Source of the DNA: Candidatus Poseidoniaceae archaeon
Lineage (GTDB): Archaea > Thermoplasmatota > Poseidoniia > Poseidoniales > Poseidoniaceae
Assembly: GCA_029250305.1 (NCBI GenBank)
Contig: JAQXFM010000203.1
Location: 1-5,794, forward strand
Reading direction: 5' to 3'
Length of the DNA: 5,794 bases
Shown: piece by piece, positions 1 to 5,672 of the stretch
How positions within the stretch are numbered: position 1 is the first letter of the stretch
Layout of the letters: every line of letters starts with the position of its first letter
Translations under genes and position numbers: made by a program
The notes under the pieces: generated by a model
Seen by the model: the letters and a program-made list of their open reading frames with translations, nothing else
Told to the model about the DNA's origin: nothing
Database searches by the model: none

Positions 1-1229
1 GAGTCGGAGCAGACCCATGAGTTGTCGGCAAGTTGTTCGCAGTGCATCCATTCTGGTTGATCCATCCACGGATTTGCCATGTATTGGTGGTGGATGAGGA
101 CTTGTTCGTCCGAAATGTATTGTTCGCCTGTATCTTCATCTTCTTCCAAAACGACGTATTGGTTCAATTGAACCGTTCCGTTGGTGTAGAGATACGCAAT
201 GTCGGCCATCGTTTCCCCATTTGAATCAGTTATCACTTGATTGATGAGAACAGAGTCTTCGGCTGGGGCCGAGATGTAGGTCATAGTGACGTAAATATCG
301 ACGGCACCATCACCATCCATGTCTTCTGCGGATGTTTCCTGCATGTGCCATGACTCGGTTGTCATGAAACTAAGCATCATGTCAAAGACACCTTCAGCAT
401 CCAAGCATGATCCATCATCGAGGTTTGCCTCGGCATCAAAGTTGAACGATGCGGTGTCGGTGCAGCCGGGGACATCTTCGTGCTTGCTTGGATCACGTGG
501 GTACATGTCGTCAGCGTTTGCAGTTCCGTCGCCATCCATGTCGTCATCGAGAGCGTCACAGATTGTGTCGTTGTCGAGGTCAGCAGGGATGCTTGTTGCA
601 TCGAGCGGGTCCGAGCCACATTGTGCCTCTTCTTCATCTGAGTAGGTGTCGCCGTCGTCATCGGTGGAGACTGCGTCGCAGACACCATCGCCGTTCTCAT
701 CGACCGGCATGAGGCTTGCAACGAGAGAGTTGGTGCCACACGCAGTTTCGTCAAGGTCGGACCAGCCGTCGTTGTCGTCGTCGAGGTCTTCGGTGAGGGT
801 AGATTCGCCCGTGAGCGTGTCGGGCATGCCGTCGCCGTCGGTGTCCGTGGATGCGCTGGCGTCCCGAGGGAAGGCATCAGCATCGTTGAACACAGTGTCG
901 CCGTCGACATCGAAGTCGTACTCGTCACATTCGAAATCGCCGTCAAGATCGTCCGGGAAGGATGTTGCGTTGAGCGGATCTGTACCGCAGGTGGTTTCCA
1001 TCGAGTCGAGGAAACCATCGTTGTCGTCATCCATGTCCGCTACGAGCGGTGGAGTGGACGTCGATTCGCCGTCAAGTTGGTCTGGCAATCCATCGCCATC
1101 GGTGTCGAAGTACGCTGCGTCGTCGTCAGGGAACATATCGTTCTTGTCAATTACAACGTCTTCGTCGGCCATGCCGAGGCATCCGGAGAGCAACAGCATC
1201 AAAGTCAGTAGGAGGGTCTGTACCTTCAT
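1..1229 (-). CDS. Secreted lipoprotein with Asp-rich (thrombospondin type 3-like) repeats, partial (C-terminus beyond left edge)
   Basis: Reading leftward from the ATG at 1229-1227, the frame stays open for 409 codons to the window edge, so the 3' end is missing. The N-terminus is a lipoprotein signal: MK, a hydrophobic stretch, then LLSGC with Cys17 as the predicted lipidated residue, implying export and anchoring on the outer face of the membrane. Residues about 42-247 are Asp/Gly-rich calcium-binding-type repeats (DTDGDGLPD, DDDNDG, DVDGD) of the thrombospondin type 3 kind. Residues 254-275 form a GCTD...DDGSC motif seen in many marine surface proteins. Residues about 280-409 (MLSFMTTESWHMQ onward) are a domain I do not recognise. 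It starts with a further DMDGDG element and contains Cys397 and Cys407. No in-frame ATG lies just upstream, and GAGG four bases before the ATG is a weak ribosome site. Function unknown; calcium-stabilised adhesion, stalk or substrate binding are all possible. The Asp codons create long spurious open frames on both strands here. Confidence 0.88.
   Translation of the reverse strand, partial: MKVQTLLLTLMLLLSGCLGMADEDVVIDKNDMFPDDDAAYFDTDGDGLPDQLDGESTSTPPLVADMDDDNDGFLDSMETTCGTDPLNATSFPDDLDGDFECDEYDFDVDGDTVFNDADAFPRDASASTDTDGDGMPDTLTGESTLTEDLDDDNDGWSDLDETACGTNSLVASLMPVDENGDGVCDAVSTDDDGDTYSDEEEAQCGSDPLDATSIPADLDNDTICDALDDDMDGDGTANADDMYPRDPSKHEDVPGCTDTASFNFDAEANLDDGSCLDAEGVFDMMLSFMTTESWHMQETSAEDMDGDGAVDIYVTMTYISAPAEDSVLINQVITDSNGETMADIAYLYTNGTVQLNQYVVLEEDEDTGEQYISDEQVLIHHQYMANPWMDQPEWMHCEQLADNSWVCSD
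489..1106 (-). repeat. Internal protein repeats: Asp-rich calcium-binding modules with paired cysteines
   Basis: Within the lipoprotein, residues 42-247 hold a degenerate repeat. DTDGDGxPDxLxGEST begins at residues 42 and 129. A module CG[TS]xxLxAxxxPxD...CD begins at residues 81, 164 and 204. The copies at 81-123 and 204-246 align over 43 residues without gaps and both end in a ...PRD segment. In each of the three copies the second Cys is exactly 20 residues after the first (81/101, 164/184, 204/224), which suggests one disulphide per module. The pattern is read directly from the translation; calcium binding is inferred from the DxDGDG-type spacing of known thrombospondin type 3 repeats. Confidence 0.75.
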
Positions 1230-1351
1230 GAGTCCTCGGCAGACCCCGTCCCATAAGAAGGTTAACCCGACGGACGAGGCTGAAAGGCTCACTGCTATCG
1301 ATAGTTAATTTCGATGAGTGAGGTTATTTGGGGGAGCCTTCTCCAAGGAGC
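1230..1351. promoter_or_regulatory. Divergent intergenic region with candidate promoters and a 10-bp palindrome
   Basis: These 122 bases separate the divergent starts of the lipoprotein (1229, minus) and the SDR gene (1352, plus), so both promoters should lie here. An AT-rich stretch at 1295-1312 contains the perfect palindrome CTATCGATAG (1295-1304) followed by TTAATTT; it could hold a TATA box for either direction. Other weak candidates are TTATTT (1324-1329), about 25 bases before the SDR ATG, and the minus-strand CTTCTTATGG (1260-1251), about 27 bases before the lipoprotein ATG; either spacing would suit a leaderless transcript. None is strong enough to name as the promoter. Confidence 0.35.
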
Positions 1352-2083
1352 ATGGCGCGTCCCGTGGCACTCATTACTGGCGGAGGTCGAGGCATAGGTG
1401 CTGCCACTGCAAAACGACTTGCCGCAGATGGCTATGATGTTCTTTTGACGTACAACACCTCTTCGAAACCAGCAGAAATGGTTGTTGACGAAATTCGTGA
1501 ACGAGGTGATGACGCACTGGCAGTGAAGGTTGATTGTGCTAACATCGGCGAAGTTGGTTTGCTTGGTATCCACCCATGGATGGCCCGCGGCATCGATGTG
1601 CTGGTGCTCAACCACGGCGCATACGATCGAGTGGCCGCCCCGGACATGACCATGGAGGACTTGCGCAGGACCATGTTGGTCAATTTTGAAGGGGCAGTCG
1701 GGGTGTGGAAAGCGGTGCAAGCCCACCTGACTGCGCATGCTCGAATGGTTGTGGTTAGTTCACAACTGGGCACCCGTGGCTCGCCCCATGGAGCGGATTA
1801 TTCAGCATCAAAGGCAGCTCTCGCTACCTGGGCTCGGTCGCTGGCTCAAGCCGTGGGACCAGAGGGGAAACGAGTCAACATCCTCGCACCGGGCTTTGTC
1901 GACACGGATATTCTTTCCAACGACACGCCTGAAAAGAGAAAAGAACGTGAACTGCAAGTTCCGCTCAAACGGGTTGGGACGCCTGAGGACATGGCACAGA
2001 CAATTTCGTTCTTGGCAAGCAACGACTCGAGTTACATCACTGGTGCAATCATCCATGTGAACGGTGGACTCTACCTCCCATAG
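1352..2083 (+). CDS. Short-chain dehydrogenase/reductase (classical SDR, FabG-like)
   Basis: A 243-residue NAD(P)-dependent oxidoreductase, the normal length for a classical single-domain SDR. It carries the nucleotide-binding TGGGRGIG at residues 9-16, Asp61 after the third strand, NHGA at 87-90 in the place of the usual NNAG, and the full catalytic set Asn111, Ser137, Tyr150 and Lys154 (YSASK). APG at 179-181 and the C-terminal ITGAIIHVNGG are typical of FabG-like members. Arg13 in the glycine-rich loop hints at NADP(H), but this is not decisive. The substrate cannot be told from sequence, and FabG-like archaeal SDRs need not act in fatty-acid synthesis. The start is uncertain: AAGGAG (1345-1350) sits only one base before ATG 1352, too close for a normal Shine-Dalgarno, so the message may be leaderless. 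An in-frame TTG at 1328, preceded by GAGGT, would add eight residues; an in-frame TGA at 1319-1321 rules out anything longer. The ATG puts the first beta strand right at the N-terminus, as in the family. Confidence 0.92.
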   Translation: MARPVALITGGGRGIGAATAKRLAADGYDVLLTYNTSSKPAEMVVDEIRERGDDALAVKVDCANIGEVGLLGIHPWMARGIDVLVLNHGAYDRVAAPDMTMEDLRRTMLVNFEGAVGVWKAVQAHLTAHARMVVVSSQLGTRGSPHGADYSASKAALATWARSLAQAVGPEGKRVNILAPGFVDTDILSNDTPEKRKERELQVPLKRVGTPEDMAQTISFLASNDSSYITGAIIHVNGGLYLP

Positions 2084-2098
2084 ACCATTTCAACAGCC

Positions 2099-2107
2099 TT
2101 GTATAGG
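2099..2107 (+). promoter_or_regulatory. Candidate TATA element upstream of uvrB
   Basis: TTGTATAGG lies in the 59-base gap between the SDR stop and the uvrB start, about 40 bases before the ATG. With the usual archaeal TATA-to-start distance of about 25 bases, transcription would begin near 2127-2130, just ahead of the Shine-Dalgarno. It is the only TATA-like sequence in the gap, but read-through from the SDR gene is equally possible. Confidence 0.3.
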
Positions 2108-2127
2108 GTCCTCACGAGCGGCTACCG

Positions 2128-2134
2128 AAGGAGG
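2128..2134 (+). promoter_or_regulatory. Shine-Dalgarno for uvrB
   Basis: AAGGAGG ends eight bases before ATG 2143, good spacing. It argues for this ATG over the in-frame TTG at 2137, which would lie only two bases from the element. Confidence 0.7.
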
Positions 2135-2142
2135 CGTTGAGC

Positions 2143-4587
2143 ATGGTGAACGATTGGGACGATGACGGCGCGTTTGAGGACCTCGCCAACATCCCCGTCG
2201 AGGATGCCGATCTCGAAGAGCGAGACCCATTCGATCTCTCACGCGCCCTCGAAGGCGCCGCGCTTGAACACCTGCATCCAGATGTTAAGCGGATGGTGTT
2301 GCACTCCAAATTCGAGCCTTCAGGCGACCAACCTAAAGCAATTGAAAAATTGATTTCTCAATTGGAAAATGGACAGGAACGATGTGTCCTCCTCGGTGTG
2401 ACCGGCAGTGGCAAGACATACGCCATGGCCCAAGTGATCCAGAAGCTCAACATCCCAACACTTATCATCAGCCATAACAAGACGCTGGCAAGACAATTGT
2501 ACCATGAAATGGCCGGGTATTTCCCCGAAAATGCGGTTGATTACTATGTCTCACACTACGACTACTACCAACCAGAAGCCTACCTTGCCAAACGAGACAT
2601 GTACATCGAAAAGGAACTGTCTGTGAACGAAAGAATCGAACAAGAACGGTTCGCCACCATCGCCTCATTGGTCACCCGCCCAGACTGCGTGATCGTGTCC
2701 TCGGTTTCCTGTATCTATGGGTTAAATCCACCCGAAACATTCCTAGAATACCACGTGAGGGTTCACGTTGGCCAAGAAATCGAGACAAGCGATCTCCTTC
2801 GCGAATTAATCACGCTGCAATACAAGCGCACAACCACTGATTTGTCAAGAGGCGACTGCAGGGTGCGCGGCGAGGTTGTCGATGTGTGGATGCCGAGCAG
2901 GGACGATCCATTGCGAATTCAGTTTGATTTCAATGGCATCACCAAGGTTTCAGTCTGTGACCCGGTAAGTTGGGATGTGCTCGATGAATTGGACGAGGCT
3001 TGGATCCATCCGAAGGAATTCTACATGACGAGTCCTGAACGGCTTGAAGCAGCGCTGGTTTCCATTGAAGATGAATTGGATGACCGTGTTGCCCACTTTG
3101 CAAGTCAAGGAAAGGAACTTGAGCGGCACAGAATCGACCAACGGACACGCTACGACTTGGAAATGATTCGCGAAATCGGACACTGTCAATCGATTGAAAA
3201 TTATTCACTCCACTTTGATGGCAGGGAACGTGGGCAACGGCCCCACTGCCTGTTGGACTTCTTTGCGGCATGTGCAAAGCAGTTTCATGGCGACCCATCG
3301 AAATTCTTGGTCATCATGGACGAATCTCACGTCACACTGCCGCAAGTTGGAGGCATGTATTACGGCGACCGATCTCGAAAAGAAAGCCTCATTGATTTTG
3401 GATTCCGTTTGCCGACAGCTGCTGACAACCGACCACTGAAAATTCCTGAATTTCAGAAGCTCGTGCCCCAGATGGTCTATGTTTCAGCGACACCTGGCGA
3501 ACGTGAATTACGCCATCTGTGTGAATTGACCAATCAACCGCTCCCAAAGGGCCTTCTTCATGCACAGTCCGGTGGTGGCGCTGGTCCGAGGGATATCGAA
3601 AAGAAACACCCTGACAGTGAATCCCTGTACCACATGGTTCAGCACATCGACGGCATTGCAAAAATGGAAATCCGGCCAACAGGGTTGCTCGATCCAGAAA
3701 TCGAAGTTCGCCCCACAAGCGGCCAGATGGCAGATTTGTTGAGTGAAATCAACGCAGGGGTCGAAAATGGCGAGCGAACCTTGGTGACCGTGCTCACCAT
3801 CAAGTTCGCTGAAGAGGTTGCAGCGTACCTCAACCGCATGGGCGTCAAGGCGCACCACCTTCACTCTGAAATTGACACAATTGAACGAACCGAAATTATC
3901 AATGCCTTGCGAATTGGACACATCGATGTGATTGTGGGCATCAATTTGCTCCGAGAAGGACTTGACCTGCCAGAAGTGAGCCTTGTTGCAATCTTTGATG
4001 CAGACCGTCAAGGCTTTTTGAGAAACGAACGAAGCCTTCTCCAGACCATCGGCCGTGCTGCTCGTAATCTCAACGGCCACGTCATCCTCTATGCTGACAG
4101 CATGTCGCAAGCCATGAAAGCGGCCATCACCCAAACGCTGGAACGGCGTGAACGGCAGCAAGCACACAACGATGCCAACAACATCACGCCGAGAAGCATT
4201 GTCAAGGAACTCCCAAAGATGAATTCAGATTTGGACGATCTTATCGCAGGCACCTCGAGTTCCAAAGATGGTTCGCGCCGACTCGTTGCCAAAAAGGGCG
4301 GTCGCAAGGAAGGCGATTGGGCCCAACGTCTCAACTTAGGCGCAGGCGCATGGGCGTCAGGGGCCGGGCAAGATGGCACCAGTGGCGTACAATCAAATAA
4401 TTCAATTGGAAATTCAAATATACAATTGGCATATGACGAACCTTCAGACGCTCGAAACCTCTCACCGGCCCAAATTGAAGATTTGCTCAAGGAACTCAAA
4501 TCTGCCATGCAGGTTGCTGCAAAGAACTTGGATTTCGAAGAAGCAGCGAGGCTCAGGGATCGAATTTTCGAGCTTGAACAATTGTGA
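2143..4587 (+). CDS. uvrB: UvrB, excinuclease ABC subunit B (enlarged form)
   Basis: UvrB is the damage-verifying helicase-like subunit of the UvrABC nucleotide excision repair complex; it receives DNA from UvrA and recruits UvrC. Visible in order: Walker A GVTGSGKT (85-92), the beta-hairpin start HYDYYQPEAY (138-147), VSSVSCIYGL (185-194), the DESH box (393-396), SATPG (448-452), RPTGLLDP (511-518), motif V GINLLREGLDLPEV (599-612), motif VI QTIGRAAR (634-641) and a C-terminal UVR motif (about 776-812) used for UvrC contact. At 814 residues it is far longer than the roughly 670 of E. coli UvrB. The excess is a 46-residue acidic N-terminal extension, about 42 extra residues between SATPG and RPTGLLDP, and a long Gly/Ser/Asn-rich linker before the UVR motif. 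The first hairpin Tyr of the usual YYDYYQPEAY is His138 here. Core motifs are intact, so it should be active. The family is bacterial in origin and probably reached this archaeal lineage by transfer. uvrA and uvrC are not in the window. Confidence 0.98.
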   Translation: MVNDWDDDGAFEDLANIPVEDADLEERDPFDLSRALEGAALEHLHPDVKRMVLHSKFEPSGDQPKAIEKLISQLENGQERCVLLGVTGSGKTYAMAQVIQKLNIPTLIISHNKTLARQLYHEMAGYFPENAVDYYVSHYDYYQPEAYLAKRDMYIEKELSVNERIEQERFATIASLVTRPDCVIVSSVSCIYGLNPPETFLEYHVRVHVGQEIETSDLLRELITLQYKRTTTDLSRGDCRVRGEVVDVWMPSRDDPLRIQFDFNGITKVSVCDPVSWDVLDELDEAWIHPKEFYMTSPERLEAALVSIEDELDDRVAHFASQGKELERHRIDQRTRYDLEMIREIGHCQSIENYSLHFDGRERGQRPHCLLDFFAACAKQFHGDPSKFLVIMDESHVTLPQVGGMYYGDRSRKESLIDFGFRLPTAADNRPLKIPEFQKLVPQMVYVSATPGERELRHLCELTNQPLPKGLLHAQSGGGAGPRDIEKKHPDSESLYHMVQHIDGIAKMEIRPTGLLDPEIEVRPTSGQMADLLSEINAGVENGERTLVTVLTIKFAEEVAAYLNRMGVKAHHLHSEIDTIERTEIINALRIGHIDVIVGINLLREGLDLPEVSLVAIFDADRQGFLRNERSLLQTIGRAARNLNGHVILYADSMSQAMKAAITQTLERRERQQAHNDANNITPRSIVKELPKMNSDLDDLIAGTSSSKDGSRRLVAKKGGRKEGDWAQRLNLGAGAWASGAGQDGTSGVQSNNSIGNSNIQLAYDEPSDARNLSPAQIEDLLKELKSAMQVAAKNLDFEEAARLRDRIFELEQL

Positions 4588-4588
4588 A

Positions 4589-4605
4589 CACACCCTACGG
4601 GTGTG
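4589..4605 (+). other. Perfect 7-bp GC-rich stem-loop directly after uvrB
   Basis: CACACCC-TAC-GGGTGTG is a perfect inverted repeat with a three-base loop, starting one base after the uvrB stop. No T-rich tract follows, so it is not a convincing intrinsic terminator. It could stabilise or mark the 3' end of the uvrB message, attenuate read-through into the next gene, or be a protein-binding site. It lies in the 68-base gap before the deoxyhypusine synthase ATG. Confidence 0.5.
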
Positions 4606-4642
4606 CATCGAACGAGTGTGGGCAGGTTCATGTGCAAGTGGT

Positions 4643-4648
4643 AGGTGG
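4643..4648 (+). promoter_or_regulatory. Shine-Dalgarno deciding the deoxyhypusine synthase start
   Basis: AGGTGG ends seven bases before ATG 4656. It supports this start over the GTG at 4584, which overlaps the uvrB stop and would add 24 residues with no resemblance to the family N-terminus, encoded partly by the hairpin. Confidence 0.5.
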
Positions 4649-4655
4649 ACACAGC

Positions 4656-5672
4656 ATGGCGATTCAACCAGATGAATTCGATATCCCCGTCGTGGACTAT
4701 GCCTTCCATGATGTAACGACGCCACGGTCCCTGATTGATCAAATGGCGACTGCAGGCGGATTTACCGCAACAAAGTTGGCCATGGCACGTGACATCCTCC
4801 GAGACATGAAAGCGGAGCTTGACGCTGTTGATGGCGATGCTGCAAAGGTGTGCAACTGGCTTTCCTTCCCCGCTTGCCTCTGCGCCACTGGAACCCGAGG
4901 TTTCTTTGTCGAGGCCATCAAGCGTCAAATGTTCAATGTCGTTTCAACCACATGCGGCATGCTTGACCATGACATCGCCCGTTCCCACAAGCACTACTAT
5001 CACGGTGCCTTCGAACTCGACGATATCGAACTCGGAGAACATTCATTGATGCGCCTTGGCAACGTCATCGTTCCAAATTCATCGTACGGAGAAATTATCG
5101 AAGAAGTGCTGACACCGGTGCTTGAAGAAATGTATCAAGACCGTTTGAAAGAGACTGGGAAAACCGGCGCTGACGCATGGCTTGGTTTCGGCTCTATCCA
5201 TCTTGTGTGGGAACTTGGCAAACGCATTGGCACCCCGGATTCGCTGATCTATTGGGCTTACAAACACCAAATCCCAATCGTGATTCCCGGCATTACCGAC
5301 GGCTCAATTGGAGCACAACTGTTCATGCTGCGCCAAAAACACCGTGATTTCCACATCGACACACTTGCCGATGAACAGGTCATGAGTGACATGACATGGG
5401 ACGTCGATGTATCGAATGCTTTGATGATTGGCGGAGGCATCTCCAAGCACCACGTTATTTGGTGGAATCAATACCGAGGTGGCCTCGACGCTGCCGTCTA
5501 CATCACAACTGCTCCAGAACATGACGGAAGCCTCAGTGGCGCCCGACTCAGAGAAGCAATCTCTTGGGGCAAAATGCGACCAGAGGCGCCGAATGTATGC
5601 GTGGAAGGGGATGCAAGCGTCTTGTTGCCGTTGTTAGGCTCTGACTTGTTTCAAGGAGGTGACGAACAATGA
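4656..5672 (+). CDS. dys: Deoxyhypusine synthase
   Basis: Transfers the aminobutyl group of spermidine, with NAD, to one lysine of the archaeal translation factor aIF5A (the eIF5A homologue), the first step of hypusine formation in the cytoplasm. The 338-residue protein aligns along the family from memory: TTCGMLDHD (98-106), RLGNVIVPNSSY (133-144), YWAYKHQIPI (199-208), ITDGS (213-217), GGGISKHH (259-266), YITTAPEHDGSLSGAR (282-297) and SWGK (303-306). Lys306 matches the catalytic Lys329 of the human enzyme; His265, Asp290, Ser292, Ser294, Glu300 and Trp304 match human His288, Asp313, Ser315, Ser317, Glu323 and Trp327. Ala220 stands where human has spermidine-contacting Asp243, a position that I recall as variable in archaeal enzymes. 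The catalytic lysine favours true synthase over distant homospermidine-synthase-like relatives. The gene follows uvrB and overlaps the next gene by four bases (ATGA), so it is probably co-transcribed with that lipoprotein gene. The aIF5A gene is not in the window. Confidence 0.95.
   Translation: MAIQPDEFDIPVVDYAFHDVTTPRSLIDQMATAGGFTATKLAMARDILRDMKAELDAVDGDAAKVCNWLSFPACLCATGTRGFFVEAIKRQMFNVVSTTCGMLDHDIARSHKHYYHGAFELDDIELGEHSLMRLGNVIVPNSSYGEIIEEVLTPVLEEMYQDRLKETGKTGADAWLGFGSIHLVWELGKRIGTPDSLIYWAYKHQIPIVIPGITDGSIGAQLFMLRQKHRDFHIDTLADEQVMSDMTWDVDVSNALMIGGGISKHHVIWWNQYRGGLDAAVYITTAPEHDGSLSGARLREAISWGKMRPEAPNVCVEGDASVLLPLLGSDLFQGGDEQ
5653..5662 (+). promoter_or_regulatory. Strong Shine-Dalgarno for the downstream lipoprotein
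   Basis: AAGGAGGTGA is a near-complete match to the 16S rRNA 3' end and stops six bases before ATG 5669. It lies inside the last codons of the deoxyhypusine synthase gene, consistent with translation from a shared message. Confidence 0.75.

Noticed and set aside
33..224. Small plus-strand frame at the left edge with a hydrophobic stretch
   Set aside because: It lies wholly inside the lipoprotein gene on the other strand and has no ribosome site or family resemblance.
489..1106. CRISPR-like or DNA satellite repeat suggested by recurring gtcgtc and gccgtc runs
   Set aside because: The repetition follows codon phase and encodes Asp/Gly protein repeats; there are no uniform repeats with unique spacers.
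319..1308. Open frames on the plus strand (319-645, 449-712, 646-1308) and a second minus-strand frame (377-1030)
   Set aside because: Their products are Ser/Arg- or Thr-rich low-complexity strings produced by GTC/GAC-rich Asp codons of the minus-strand lipoprotein gene; none has a domain or a plausible start.
2137..2142. TTG at 2137 as the uvrB start
   Set aside because: It is only two bases after the Shine-Dalgarno, while ATG 2143 is eight bases away.
2084..2142. Terminator after the SDR gene
   Set aside because: No T-rich tract or stable stem is visible in the gap.
4584..4655. GTG at 4584 as the deoxyhypusine synthase start, overlapping the uvrB stop
   Set aside because: The added 24 residues run through the hairpin and do not resemble the family; ATG 4656 has a Shine-Dalgarno at suitable distance.
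3508..4928. Long minus-strand frames opposite uvrB and dys (3508-4167 and 4089-4928)
   Set aside because: They lie antisense to strongly conserved coding sequence, show no recognisable motif, and are expected from codon bias.
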